Source of the DNA: Aplectana chamaeleonis
Lineage: Eukaryota; Nematoda; Chromadorea; Rhabditida; Cosmocercidae
Direction of reading: 5' to 3'
Length of the DNA: 64,000 nucleotides
NCBI GenBank assembly: GCA_029168955.1
Contig: JAPDOI010000695.1
Coordinates: 1 to 64,000 of the forward strand
The translations under genes were made by a program, and so were the position numbers. This document shows positions 23,734 to 35,472 of the stretch, in pieces. The notes beneath the pieces were generated by a model. The model searched no databases. It was given only the letters and a program-made list of their open reading frames with translations, and had not been told where the DNA came from. How positions within the stretch are numbered: position 1 is the stretch's first letter; the number at the start of each line of letters is the position of its first letter.

Positions 23734-24215
23734 AGGCAGTGTTCTCGATGAAACGCTTCACTGTTTTTTTGCCTATCTTGAAGACGGTCCCATGCTGATT
23801 CCAATGATGTTTTTGGAATCGCCCAAGACCTTCTAGAAACGGAGTTATGGTCCCTCAAAAATTGAGCTAAGGAAACATGGTGGACGAGTTGTCCGAGACT
23901 TGTAACTTCCGTCTTTTTCAGTCGATGTATGCGAGCTGACCTGAGTAAGGAGAGAACTTGAGAATGAAGGAAAGAACGGGGTTAATGACTGGAAATCATC
24001 GCTCATCTCACGATCTCGAGCTTTCATTTGTTCACGTTGGTGGGCGTGGAAAGTGCATCTGGGGTGACGAGCTGACGGGTGCCCAACCTTGGGCCCGTAG
24101 GGGACCGTTCCGAGCTCATTTTTCTTGTTTTTTTCAACGTTAGGGTTGCGCTAGGCCCCACAGCTGCCGATCTCCACCAAAAAATCAGGCATGGTTTTTA
24201 TCGTGGACACTGCCT
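23734..24215. mobile_element. TTAA MITE (Y5)
   Basis: A 482-bp element from AGGCAGTGTTCTCGATGA to ATCGTGGACACTGCCT, between TTAA (23,730-23,733) and a mutated TTGA. Its body is nearly collinear with Y2. It sits at the outer edge of the right arm of palindrome P2. Confidence 0.88.
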
Positions 24216-25389
24216 TTGAAGGGCAAAGATTTTATGAGCGAAGAACGGGTAGTTTTTCAAAAATCGTTTGGGAAAATTTCCGAAAAATTTTGACTCCAAG
24301 ACAGCTCAAAGGCAATTTTTCATGGTCTAGGCATATCATTTCATTAAGAATAGTGAATTTCAAAAATAGGTCATATAACGAAAACTAAGTTTTAGAATTA
24401 ATGAAGAAATATACTGAAGGCAAATCAAGAGGATTAAGAAAACGTCAAATTTTGAAGTTGCAAGTCTATAGGGAACCTTCACCATTCTTCACTCAGGTAT
24501 CCTAAACAACCTTCACCTCTCGGACCGCTGGGTCCACCCCAACGGACCTATGCCCGCGCGTCCCGCGCGGTGAAAAATTCCATAGCCCATCGCTAGTCCC
24601 GTGCGTCACACTCGTGCCGTGCTTGCGGTGAGGACTATGAATGACGCCTATGTTGCGCTCCCCCACTTCATTCCCCTCAACGGCCTTTGATCGAAGCAAA
24701 AAGCTGACTATTCGACTGCAAGGAGAAAACAAATATTCAAAATTTGTGGGAGGGGGGCAGAATTTGTTCAACTTGGGGATCATTGGGGATAGTTATGATA
24801 ATTTGATCTTTTTTTTTAAGTCAATTTTCACTTGTTTGCTCTGATCGGTGATCATGGAGGGCAATGTGTGGGGCGTGCGCTCTCGTTGAATTTTAAGGCT
24901 GTTTGGAGCTGACTCGAGCTCTCTTTCTGCCGTTTTTTGACATTTCTGACACAATGGGCCTCTGACCCTTCGTTTTTCGGTGATAACTCGGAGACGGTTT
25001 TTATCGTGGACACTGCGTTTGAAATTATCTGAATTCCGCCCTAACAAGGGACCACTTCGAACATAAAATGGAGTTTTGAAAAACGGTCTCTTGAGGTGAG
25101 GGTTATAGAGGAGTTAAAAAGAAACAATTTGAGATTTTAAAATTTTACTCAGTCCTCACGGGTAGATCAAAAACGATCAAAAAAGGAAAGAAACCAGAAC
25201 GTTGGATTGGGAGGACGTAGCCCAAATGTAAGCTATACAGTGGCCTTGAAATCACCTGAAATGGTTCTCCTAAAAGTTTGAAGATGAAATCTAGCTAGGT
25301 TCTCGAGTTATGACTTGTTCATTGATCCGCTGAACAACGCTCTTTGCATTCAAACCACCGATCACTGCAATGTCGGGGTGAGCTGGCAA

Positions 25390-25455
25390 CACGCCGTGGC
25401 TCAGTCGGTTAGGCGTTGGATTACGAAGCAGTTGAAAGATGGATCGAATACTGTG
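25390..25455 (+). pseudogene. tRNA-like relic (possible SINE head)
   Basis: A-box-like TGGCTCAGTCGGTTAGGCGT at 25,397 and B-box-like GGATCGAATAC at 25,441-25,451. The stems do not form a standard cloverleaf, so no anticodon is assigned. No 3' tail typical of a known SINE recognised. Confidence 0.35.
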
Positions 25456-25974
25456 GGATCATTACTGCATTATGACTGGTAGTAATGACATTTCTATCTG
25501 TTCAGCTTACTTGTTTTGAGTTTTAACAGTGTCTCTTGTTTTTTATACCTCTTTTATTATATCGCAGAGGTAACGCGATATGAACGGAGAACGGTTCACA
25601 TCAATGTTAGAAACTATAGAAATTCCGAAGTTCGACTATTGCTAGAATATCAAGGATACCCTTACCCATCTCCCCGACATATGCCACAGAAAAACCGTCC
25701 TTAATTCGGAGAAACACTTTAGGGGACTTATTTTGATATACGACGCTGGAAAAAAGTTCGGTCAAAATGAAACTTCGTGGTTCCTTGATCAATGACCAAT
25801 CTTTTTTCCATCAGAAATAATTATTGTAAACAGGAGTGGGTTTACCTAAACTACAAAATCCATTGAAGCAACCTAATACTTAAGCGGATGGCTCGAAGAC
25901 TCAAGAAAAGTGTTTCGTTATCAATTCAAAAATTTTCAGTGGAACAGAACCTTTTAAAAATGCACTTTACAAGA
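25456..25974. other. Intergenic, nothing recognised
   Basis: AT-rich, with only short frames and no terminal repeats. Confidence 0.45.
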
Positions 25975-26560
25975 AGACTCCTTTTAGTCAGCCTGGCCAT
26001 TCAGGATTAAATGTAGTTTTCTGGAGCCATTTTGGACGTAGAATCCGAGTATGCTCTTCGCAGCTTTTCTGAAAAAAAAAAGAAACCACTCTGGAGAAAG
26101 TTACAGGCGTTTTTCCAAGCCTAGCGGCAAGGCAAGGGTACCACCCATCAGGGAATTTTTAGGTGGTTTGGAAAAAAATTTCGGATTCGGCTCAAAACTT
26201 GTATGTAGGGGTAATCTAGGGTGCTGAACACGAATCAAGAGATCGTTTGCCAAAATTCCGAGGTTTACTGTAGATTACGGTAGTTGTCATGACATAGAGG
26301 GCCTAAACCTACCTTGATAATTTGAAAATTGACAAGTGAACATGAAATTCGTTTTCAGCACCCCGAATAACCCCCGTTCAGAAATTTTGAGTCAAATCTG
26401 AGACTTTGACCCAACTACCGTATACCCACCGCAATCTACCGTAATCTGTCAAAAATCGATAAACTGACCTCAGATTCGTCATGAGCACTTCAAATAACGC
26501 ACTAGAGGGTAATTTGAGGTCCGTTTTCTGTTTTTTAGGGGCTTTCGTCAGGTTAGGTTG
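25975..26560. repeat. W-family dispersed repeat (copy W2)
   Basis: Begins near TTTACAAG..TTTTAGTCAGCCTGGCCATTC. It then carries TTCGGATTCGGCTCAAAAC, GGGGTAATCTAGGGTGCTGA, CCGAATAACCCCCG and ACCGTATACCCACCGC in the same order and orientation as copies W3 and W4. Confidence 0.75.
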
Positions 26561-27352
26561 CATTGAATGGCATTTTACCTACCGCAACCCATTGTTTTGG
26601 TGGTTTTTGATCTACCCATGAGGACTGAGTGAAATTTTAAAATTTTGAATAGTGTATTTTTACGTTCTCTACAACTTTCGAAATACCGTTTTTCGAAACT
26701 CCATTTTATGTTCAAAGTGGTCCCTAGTAAGAATTTCTCAGAGCTCAATGCGATGCAGTTCGCAGTCGTAGTTTGACTGCTCAGACATTCTGGCGTTTCT
26801 AACGCGCACTGAACCGTCCCGTTTCGACCTGTGCGGGGTAAACGGCAGAGATCCCGCACGGCTATTCCGGTCTGCGTTCAACGCCTGCCAAACCGCAGAT
26901 TCCGCCGTTTGGCTGGCCATGACGTCACTGCTGCAGGGAGGATTGGTGTTGCGTTTGTACATGGTTTAAGAGGGCATGAACATGTGTGATCTGCCAAATC
27001 ACCTTATCGATCACTCAACAATTGAACAGGCGCATATCAGAAGCACAGCATAAGGAGCCTTATGCTAGGAAGAGGGCAGTCGGCCTTTAGGGGCTGCTCC
27101 TGGAAAGTGGCTACGAGTCACTCTCTGGACGATTTTTGACCGCTGAGGGGGTCTCCCCCACGGTTCTCAGCGAGGTAAGCTCCCCGGCTGTCGACTGTGG
27201 CGAGGATGATGTCCCTGTCGCGGACCGCAGGGGGGTGATCCCTTCCCGCGGGTCGTGACATGGCCTGTGTCCTTGTTGGGGGAGACCCGCTCCTATCAAG
27301 TGGTGGGACCTGTGGAATAGGACGACGACACCCCTTGCCGTAATAAATTAAC

Positions 27353-27464
27353 GGTCGAAACCTGCAAGCGGCAGTGAATCGCCGATTATCGCGGGCTAAA
27401 CAGAGAATGGTCGTAACCTGCCAACGGCAGTGAATCGCCGGATATTTCGGGGCAAACGGCGGAT
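27353..27464. repeat. Two tandem 56-bp units
   Basis: GGTCGAAACCTGC at 27,353 and GGTCGTAACCTGC at 27,409 each lead into GGCAGTGAATCGCCG. A diverged GGTAAACGGC word near 26,836 may be related. Confidence 0.6.
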
Positions 27465-28637
27465 ATGGGGCACCCGCTTTGTCCATTTTTTCGTTTCTAA
27501 CGGCAGCGGTTCAGATTATGATCTGCGTTTGCTGCGGGTTACAAACCCCACGACGTCTGAGTGGGTATAACTCAAGAGGAACGCCCTTATGAGTTGGGAC
27601 GAAAATGTACATGCCGCTTCTAGGAATTGTTCCGAAGACGCGCGGGGACGCGTTTTTGAGTCCTCATAAATCTTTCTGAAAACCAGCCTGCGAAATCAAC
27701 TTGCCTCATATCTAGAAACAGACCCCTAGTTGTATAAGGCTGAGAATGGTTTCACTTCCACTCCCAATGGGTACTGTAGCTCATCAGCGCAGGAACTCTA
27801 AAATGGACCGGATAGCCACCCAGTTGATGTTTTCGGTGCTCGGGGGAGCAGGGACGCGGTTTATTGAGCTGGCTGAGGCGGGGCGTAAGAATAAAAAAAA
27901 TCGTGGTAATAAAAAGGCCGCTGGCCAAGCTGGTTTCCCGGAGGTCGTTCTCTGGATCAAAAATGTACCTCTCGAATGTGAGCGTTGTTCCTCCAGACCT
28001 TCCAAGCCATCGCTGTGCCTGAAACTAGCCAGGGCTAGTATTAACGAAACAATGATATCAACTTCCGAACTACCCAAACGCATGTGGATGGTTTTGTGAG
28101 GTGCTAGAGGTAGCTGCAATTTATTTGGCATCTGAATGGTAGCTGTAATCGCATCTTGGACTTTCGTCAATAACTACGTTTTAGCCCCCACTCCAGTTGA
28201 TGTAAACTCAAAAAGCTTAACCGTAGGCGCGCTAGCCATGGTTAAAACATTGTTAGCGTTTTGAGTCCTAGCCCACGAGTGCGGTTCACAGTTTCAGCAG
28301 GTTGGCCATTGGTGCGCGAGGGAGGGAAGCCCGCTCGAAATTCGATATACATTCTGTACTGAAAGACGATTTGCTATTCAGAACATAGAGCATTCAGCTA
28401 ATCGTACTCTATCGTGCCACATTCTCTATAGGATTTTTTTCGCCTTGTGACTTCATCAACAAACTGCTACTGCTAGTATGTGTACTATGACAATCATAAT
28501 GACACATCAAGCACGTGTGTATGTGATAGCTTCAACTGCCACAATGACGACAGAGAGAAGACGAAGCGGCCGCGGCGAAAGGGTCGCTTGGAACCAGTTT
28601 CACTTCCCCACAGAGACACTCATTTCACTCATTTATT

Positions 28638-28865
28638 ATGGCACCTTGTTGCGTTTCCGATAGCAAGGCAATTGATTTTTTCCCGTCAGAGAGCGAAATC
28701 GAGAATTCCAATCTAAGATCGGGATGCGATAGCGTCCCAGTAAAAACTAGCGGATGCCTGAAGCAAAGTGCCGCTCCTGAAAGTATTTCAGATGTGCACA
28801 CCATCGGCGAAAATATTGACAGGATTACAGCAGTGTCTCGGGAACTAATCGAAGCTTTCTTGTAA
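28638..28865 (+). other. Short ORF, possible exon, unrecognised
   Basis: A 75-codon frame from MAPCCVSDSKAIDFFP to ELIEAFL-stop, rich in Ser/Glu with SESEIENSN. Composition looks protein-like and the stop is followed by a T-rich stretch, but no family, splice signal or conserved copy supports it. Confidence 0.2.
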
Positions 28866-29350
28866 ATTTTTTTTTCTGGTGAATGCACATTGCAGTATCC
28901 TCTTGTACGACGGCGGCTGCTTTGTAAGGCGGTCAGTATCACTGAGGGCAGTAGGGTCCTAGAAGGTAATCTAGCCACCGCTAAAGAAGGTGGTACACCA
29001 AATTCTCTCTCCGTTTGCTGAACAGGCCGTCGATAACAAAGGCCTAAACCCTGCATACGTGGGCGGCATATGCTACTGTTATCAGCAGATATTGCGAGCA
29101 AGGGGAGGTTGTATCCGATGTTTGCCCTGGTGTACAACCACTATTGTGCCAACGATCTAGCCTACGACTGTCTGAGGATCTTGCTGAGCTGAATAGGAGA
29201 ACAGGGTCGCTCAGAAAATCTTCGCAGTGGCTTTATTTTCCGGTGCGTGGAATTATTGGCTCCATTAGCATTGCCTAAAACGCAGCATCCTGTGAGCTCT
29301 ATTTCACGAGAGAATCTTGAGATCAAGTGCATTCGGGCTTGCATGCTATC

Positions 29351-29364
29351 AGTTATCACACTTA
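29351..29364. repeat. Target-site duplication, left copy
   Basis: AGTTATCACACTTA, identical to 30,789-30,802. The two copies bracket LINE copy B exactly. Confidence 0.9.
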
Positions 29365-30788
29365 TTTCTTCTTCTTCTTCTTCAGCGTTTGTCCCGCATT
29401 GTAGCAGGGTCCGCTTTTCTCGAACGTTGCCGCCATTTGACCTTGTCATTCGCGTTGTCAGGATGGAGGCCTTCTGTTTTCATGTCGTTGTGCAAGATAT
29501 CCAGCCATCTCTGCTTAGGTCGTCCTCTTGGTCGCTGGCCCGTCACTTGGAGCTGCATAGCCGCTTTCGCTATCGAGTGTTCTCCAGCTCGCAGAACGTG
29601 CACATACCATATTAGGCGATTTTCGCGAAAATTGTCCAAAATGGGCGCGACACCGAATCTTTCACGCACATCTTCATTCTGAACTCGGTCAAATCGGGTC
29701 AATCCAGCACTCCACCTGAGCATCTTCGTTTCCGTCACGCCGAGCCGTCTTTCTGCTTCCTTGGTCATTGGATAACACTCTGTGCCATACAAGGCGACGG
29801 GCCTCGCAACCGAACGGTAATTCTTTGACTGCCGAAAACCTTTTTATCACGGAGCTCTACGCTCGCGGTACGCCACTTCAACCAAGCAGCATTGAAGCGT
29901 GCGTCGACTTCAGCCGTCAGCGCCCCTTCATCGCTAAGCGTTGATCCAAGGTATCGAAACATATGTGCTTTTGGCAAGACTGTGTTGTCGACTTGGATTG
30001 AATTGTCACAACTCGCATTTGTCATTTATTCGGTTTTATTCTTATTGAGTCGTAAGCCGAATTCTGCCAGTCTGTCGTGCCAAGCTTGTACTTGTGCTTG
30101 GAGACTTCCTTTGCTGTCTGAGGCAAGCATCACGTCGTCAGCATACAACAGTGCCCTAGGTGTTGAACCCTGCAAATCTCGTGTGATGACAACCATGACA
30201 ATGATGAAGTGTAGAGGGGAGAGGGCGGAGCCTTGGTGAATTCCAACAGTGATCCGAAAAGACTATGATGTTCCTGCCGCGGATCGTATGCAACTTGACG
30301 TGCCCACGTGCAAAAGCTTCACCCAATTGATCAATTCTTCGAGGACATCTCGGCTACGCAGAGCGTACAATATTACTTCGTGGGGGACTCTGTGGAACGC
30401 TTTCTCAAGATCAAGAAAGGCGAGGTGAACAGCTTCTCTTTTTTGACGATGCTTTTCGACAAGAAGTCGGGTCGCATAGATAGCGTCGACGGTGCCGCAG
30501 TTCCTAACAAAACCACATTGATTTACGCTCAGCTCAACGACATCACGTATTCTTCTATCCAGAATCCTCTCGAAAATCTTCATTGTATGGCTAAGAAGTC
30601 GGATGGGCCAGTAGTTGCAACAGTCAGCAGGACTCCCTTTCTTCTTGAAAATCGGGACTGTGGTGCTTGACTTCCAGTCTGAGGGAACCTTGCGCTCAGT
30701 CACAATGCGGTTGAATAACAATGCAAGCCAGGCAGTTGAGTTCCAACTTCGACTCTTCCATACTCTCTCTTCCATAACTTCGACTCTT
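29365..30788 (-). mobile_element. 5'-truncated LINE (copy B), minus strand, with target duplication
   Basis: This LINE family differs from copy A. Reading on the minus strand from 30,775: the reverse transcriptase frame with KKKGSPADCCNY, RLLSHTMKIFERIL, QCGFV, LVEKHRQKREAVHLAFLDLEKAF, GIHQGSALSP and LLYADDVMLAS (catalytic YADD intact). Then come FRYLGSTLSDEG, MYGTECYPMTKEAERRL, RPRGRPKQRWLD and a closing MRDKR-stop. It ends in a GAA-type microsatellite (29,365-29,383), as RTE-like LINEs do. Lesions: TAG at 30,263-30,265, TAA at 30,026-30,028 and a frameshift near 29,820. The endonuclease region is absent. The 14-bp duplication on both sides shows it inserted as this truncated piece. Confidence 0.93.
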
Positions 30789-30802
30789 AGTTATCACACT
30801 TA
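30789..30802. repeat. Target-site duplication, right copy
   Basis: AGTTATCACACTTA, partner of 29,351-29,364. Confidence 0.9.
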
Positions 30803-31000
30803 CGTGGAATGAAATTTCTCCCAAGAAGTAGGTCGCAACCATTTAGCGCAGGTTTTTTTTCCAGGCGCTAAATACTGAATGGACAGCAGTTGTCCTCTGA
30901 AGAACCCTTGTGACTCCACAATAATGTTTGAAAAACCAGGAGGAAATTGCAGACCTACAGAGTAATGAAAGGGCTAAACCATTTCATGGTCAGCTACCAA

Positions 31001-31225
31001 TTATCGACTTTTTGAGGGCAAAAAGAAAACGAGCACCCAGAGGCCAAAAATGAGAACTAGATTCAATGAATACGGAGCCATATCATCCATGTACATGAAG
31101 TGGTAGATAGTATACATTGGATCCGACTCATTTCGGAAAACTGCAGAAACTGTTTTTCTCTCCGCCGTTAACCTAATGTTTGAGGGAAAGATTGTTTTCC
31201 AGTCGGAACTCATAATGAAATTCAA
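31001..31225 (-). other. Short ORF with a possible membrane segment
   Basis: A 74-codon frame. Its C-terminal part, MAPYSLNLVLIFGLWVLVFF, would make one hydrophobic helix, preceded by YHFMYMDD. It could be a relic exon of a receptor-like protein, but no family is recognised and there is no supporting splice signal. Confidence 0.2.
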
Positions 31226-31466
31226 GCGAGGACAAATTTGCCGTCGACTTCATATTGAGTGTTCGTAAAAAAAGGATTATTTGAAATGATTCGGATATCC
31301 GAAAAAAATCGGATAAATTAGATTTTCTTGTCACAGAATCCCCTAGTTACTTAAAAGTTGAGATCATTCTGCCTTTTTAGTCCAGATACATCTAAACGTA
31401 AGCCTTTCAGCGCAGGGTGAAGCAGACAAGAGTGATTTTTGAAATTATCGTCTATGAGTCGGATCC
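31113..31466. repeat. Inverted 19-bp word pair
   Basis: ATACATTGGATCCGACTCA at 31,113-31,131 and its complement at about 31,448-31,466. The pair is roughly 315 bp apart and each is associated with a GGTAGATAG word. Confidence 0.6.
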
Positions 31467-32754
31467 AATGTATGGTAGATAGAGCCTTCACACTGCCCGT
31501 GATTAGCCTCCATATACCCACCCCACTAACAGTGTCACCAAATGACTACCATACAGCACAGAACAGTTAGCTGCAGGATTTTTTTTCTGAAAGATAGTGT
31601 GGGATCTCGTAGAGAATCTCGTTGAGCCTCGTTGAGCTACGATACCCCTGGGTAGATAGAGAATAGTTTGCGCTCTCGAACGGGAAACATGTGGACGCTG
31701 AATGTTTTGAATCGCTAGATTGAAGTGACGGGAAACTCATGCGACAACCTACTGCAGCTTGACCTCACTATGGAGTGAAGAAAATCGTGATAAACTTGGC
31801 AATTAAAGACAAATCCTCGAGAGTCTCTCTTGCGCAAAATTGAATGTCCACTTCGTTTTCTATAAAATACCCTCTGCGCGACTTAGATAATTCTCGCACA
31901 CATGTACGGTGGCGGCAAGGATATTCCGTTTCGCCATTGTTCAACAAACAATCTGAATACATATTTTATCTGATGGTGACTCAAGAAACACTTAGCGACC
32001 TTGTACTAAATTCGCAGATTATATCCCAAAAGTGTGAAGTACTTTTCTAGTTCGGACCGTAGCAAAGGACTTGGAAGGAAGTAAATAGTCATCCTTCCAT
32101 GAAGACTATCATCTTAACTGATTGAGAGTAATACAAAGCAATTCATAATGAAGGAGCGAACATTATAAAGTTAAAATGTGTCAAAAGCGGAGGATCGATG
32201 AGTGTTTATGGATTCAGCGTTGTTTATTACGACTTACTAGCACATACATATCTTGACACGAATCTGCGCAATGTTCTGGTTTCAGTTGTTGGCCGTCGCT
32301 TTTTGGCACCACTGCGGTCAAGGTCTTCAGTGTTATTTTTCGTGTTTGCATTGCGCGCATCATTTGCCTGAGTCCACAACGGAAATCTGCCTTTCAGGAT
32401 GGAGCAGAACTCAGGAATTTGTGGATAACATGAATCATACCAGCTTGAACCTTCTCCATTGACAGCATTTGATGCTGAAAAATTCAATACAACCTCATTC
32501 GGAATTTATGGGTGAGAAACGAAGGTTTTTTTTCTAATCGCCCTATTACTTTCAAATGAGTCCCTGTCTCGATCATTTGACTTATGCATGGTTACAAGCT
32601 TCTGCACTCATCGACTGCCCTTGTCTTCAAGACCACAACAACTAGTATTACAAGATGTCATCTTATCATCACGCTAGGTAGACGAAAAACCGAAAAAAAA
32701 AACGCAAAACAGTTGTCTTTCAGAGAAGATAGAGCTTTTCTCCAAGCTACAATG

Positions 32755-33214
32755 AAGCCAGCAAACACGCTCGTACACGTGATTGAGATTACTACAGAAA
32801 TAGAATGGTATGGATTAGAACAGAGCGTCTACGCATTTTGAAGCGTCAAAAACGACCCTCAATGTCGTCACAGGATTACCAAGTTTGGCCCCGCCCGTAT
32901 TTTCACGCCCCCCGTATTTGCTTTTTTCCTCTAACTCAGGGTTGCTGGATCATCTTCGCCGTCAGTGACGTGTGTGGTTTACTTGTTAGGCAATCCACCA
33001 ACAGTACCGACGGTGAAGATGCCCCAGCAACCTTGCGTTGCAGGAGGAGCGCAAATACAGGGGGCGTGAAAATACGGGCGGGATCAAACTTGCTACTCCT
33101 GTAACAACATTGTGGGTCGTTTTTACGCTTCAAAATGCGTAGGCGTTGTATTCTGAGCCATACTAGTCTATTTCGGTAATATCTCAATCACGTTTACGAG
33201 CGTGTATGCTGCCT
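32755..33214. mobile_element. TTAA MITE, X family (X1)
   Basis: A palindromic element of about 460 bp. The right end complement reads AGGCAGCATACACGCTCGTA and the left end has the diverged equivalent (AAGCCAGCAAACACGCTCG). About 110 bp at each end match in inverted orientation, including TACGCATTTTGAAGCG. The right TTAA (33,215-33,218) is shared with the next element; the left TTAA is lost. Confidence 0.82.
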
Positions 33215-33218
33215 TTAA

Positions 33219-33695
33219 AGGCACAGTCCAAGCTCAGGGGCGAAATCTGAGATTCACACGTAAATGTGAAGTAGACCTATCCCATATAACACCTGCAAAG
33301 TGCGAGCGCTCAATTCCTCCGAATAAGCGAGATATGGGAGGAAGCCACCCTGGGGCGCCCATCTCAAGAAGTCACTTTGGCACGCCCCTTCTACGATCTT
33401 TCAAGCTCAATAGTGGCGAGATGAGCAATGGTTTTCGATCAATAGCCCCGTTCATCCCCTCATTCTCAACTTCTCTCTTTGCTCAGGTCAGCTTGCATAC
33501 ATCGGTTGCAAATGACGACAGTTACAAGCCTCGGACAACTCGTCCACCATGTTTTCCTAGCTCAATTTTTGAGGGACCATAACTCCGTTTCCAGGGGGTC
33601 TTGTACGATTCCAGAGACATCATTCGAATCAGTGTGGGACCGTTCTTAAGATAGACAGGGAAACAGAAAAACGATTTTGAGATTGGACTGTGCCT
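33219..33695. mobile_element. TTAA MITE, Z family (Z1)
   Basis: A 477-bp element, AGGCACAGTCCAAGCTC to GGACTGTGCCT, between TTAA 33,215-33,218 (shared with X1) and TTAA 33,696-33,699. The 3' half shares GACAACTCGTCCACCATG and the following block with the Y family, so Z and Y are relatives with different termini. Confidence 0.88.
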
Positions 33696-34028
33696 TTAAG
33701 GACTGAAGCCACAACTATGGCTTTTGCTCATTTGAAACCCCACCCACGTAATGTAACGGTTGTCCTGCTTTCCTTTCACCAGGGGTACACAGGCCAAATT
33801 CGAAAACGCTTTGTCGCGAAAGATATTGACCTATCTTATTCTTTAAGAGTTTTTGGTACAGGAATTCGAAAACAAAAAAGTCACTCATCCAAGAATTTCG
33901 AGGCTCAAAACATTTACGACATTTGGTTTGACGTTTTGTACGCAGTGCACAAAACACCCCAGCAGGCGTAAATTAATCTTCAATAGGTTTTCTTGAAGGC
34001 AGTGCTCACCATTAAAAACCGTATTATA

Positions 34029-35472
34029 CAGTGCGTTCAGAAAGTATAGGGACACCCCCGAAAATCAAGGTTTTCAAAATGATGTTATATTTGGCTATCA
34101 ATATTGTTCATAAATGAATTTAACAAGGTGAAGAACCTCTATTTGTTCATTTCTGTAACAGCTGAGCAGTTTTAGAAGAATTTATTTCAAATTTCAGATT
34201 TTTTTGCCGTTCAGAAAGTATAGGGACACAACACAAAAACAAAAATTGTTGAACAAAGAAAGAATTAAACATAGAGTCTAAAATGAAATAGCTGCACCAC
34301 CATTAGCAATGATCTCGAAAATTCTCTTTGGCATAGAATTGATCAAACTGGCGATGACTTTTTCATTCAGATTGGCCCACGCTTCGAGGATAGCGACCTT
34401 CAGCTCATCTACCGTTCTGTACTGCTTATTGTTGGCATAAACATGGCGCACAAGTATGCCCCAGATATTCTCTATCGGGTTACAATCTGGAATACACGCG
34501 GGCCATTCCAACAAACGGATTCGATGACGTAGAAACCAGGTTTTTGTAGACCTGGACACATGTACCGCCGCGTTGTCTTGCTGGAAAGTGAAACGCTGAC
34601 GTCGTGTTCCGGACAAAAATGGCAGTAGATGTGTGCGAAGAGTTTCTTGATATTCCTCCGAGTTCATGCGACAAGAAGTGAAGGCCAATTCCAAAACACC
34701 TTCGCTACTGAATGCTGCCCAACACACCAGCGAGCCACCGCCGAAATTCCGTCTGCTGAAAATCAATGGATCCTTGCGCAGATCTCGCCAGTAGGATCAA
34801 TCACCATCCGGTCCGTCAAGATTAAATTTCTTCTCGTCGAAAAACATGACCTTAAATTTTTTTGCGTCATTTGTCGATTTTCCCGGATTTTATGAGACTG
34901 CCTTACCTTTGCCCAATCAGTTGCCATCTGGTTCAGCGACAGTGTGGTTGGAGCAGAGCCGAATAATTCTCCGCGAATCTTGATTGGTGATCTTCTTCGG
35001 CCCTCCAGTATGTTCTGCAGTACCGTAGGAATCTGGATCTCGCAGGAACTGGTTGATACAGTTGACAGATCTTCCGAGATGGGTAGCGATTCGACATTGG
35101 CTCAACCCGGCAACGCTGAGCGCACGAATTTGAGCTTGTTCAGCAGCAGTTAGAGCAGTATCACGAGCCATTTTAGAAATAAAGAGATATCACATGTACT
35201 CATCTTGAGTTTATGAAGCGAACTTGCAAGGGGAAATTTCGTTTGGGTTAAAAAATCTGAGTTTTCGAAGGGTGTCCCTATACTTTCTAAACGGCGAAAA
35301 ATTCTAAAAGTTGAGATAAAATCTTACAAAATTTCACAATTGTTATATCAATAATCAAACATAGGTTTTCCATGATGCTGAATTCATTGATGAAGAGTAT
35401 TGATCACCAAACGCAAAGTTTTATTGGAAACCTCGATTTTCGGGGGTGTCCCTATACTTTCTGAACGCACTG
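34029..35472 (-). mobile_element. Tc1-type transposon, complete ends, dead transposase
   Basis: A 1,444-bp element with 42-bp terminal inverted repeats beginning CAGTGCGTTCAGAAAGTATA and TA duplications at 34,027-34,028 and 35,473-35,474. A second, inner copy of the GTTCAGAAAGTATAGGGACAC word lies about 180 bp inside each end (34,207-34,229 and 35,272-35,294). That is the IR/DR double-site layout known from Sleeping Beauty-like Tc1 elements, where transposase binds both sites. It is inserted in the Y10 MITE. Confidence 0.95.
34278..35171 (-). pseudogene. Tc1/mariner (DD34E) transposase, inactivated
   Basis: Minus strand, start MARDTALTAAEQAQIRAL. The N-terminal helix-turn-helix (SVAGLSQCRIATHLGRSVNC) is followed by GGPKKIT and a second region ending HTVAEP. 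TGA at 34,917 and TAA at 34,890 then break the frame, and about 40-50 residues of the linker seem to be missing compared with the usual ~340-residue enzymes. The catalytic core follows in the same frame: FFDEKKFNLDGPDG (first Asp), TGA at 34,797-34,799, FGGGSLVCWAAFSS, TFQQDNAAVH (second Asp) and PDCNPIENIWG (Glu), with exactly 34 residues between Asp and Glu. It would cut and paste DNA at TA sites. Three stops and the deletion make it non-functional. Confidence 0.93.

Larger units (their letters stand above)
21905..25017. mobile_element. Composite TTAA element (Y4), about 3.1 kb
   Basis: The left end GCAGTGTCAACGATAAAAAC and right end complement (GCAGTGTCCACGATAAAAAC) form an extended inverted match of about 23 bp. 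Both flanking TTAA words are mutated (CTAA, TTGA). Inside lie the P2 palindrome and the Y5 MITE. A 150-bp block with GGCGTCATTCATAGTC occurs near both ends in inverted orientation (22,040-22,180 and 24,530-24,660), supporting a single palindromic element. The pairing of these two ends is an inference. Confidence 0.6.
26561..29350. other. Mostly unassigned stretch
   Basis: Holds a short tandem duplication at 27,353-27,464 and a 75-codon frame at 28,638-28,865. Overlapping frames of 117-128 codons on both strands at 27,746-28,170, and one of 122 codons at 27,118-27,486 (minus), show no recognisable motif. I would not call them genes. Confidence 0.4.
30803..32750. other. Mostly unassigned stretch
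   Basis: Apart from the short minus-strand frame at 31,001-31,225 and a small inverted word pair, nothing is supported. A degenerate simple tract (GGATATCCGAAAAAAATCGG) lies near 31,290. Confidence 0.4.

Noticed and set aside
27746..28170. 117- and 128-codon ORFs on opposite strands
   Set aside because: Mutually exclusive overlapping frames with no recognised domain or splice context.
28625..29137. 170-codon minus-strand ORF
   Set aside because: No motif, and it overlaps other frames on the plus strand. Not distinguishable from chance.
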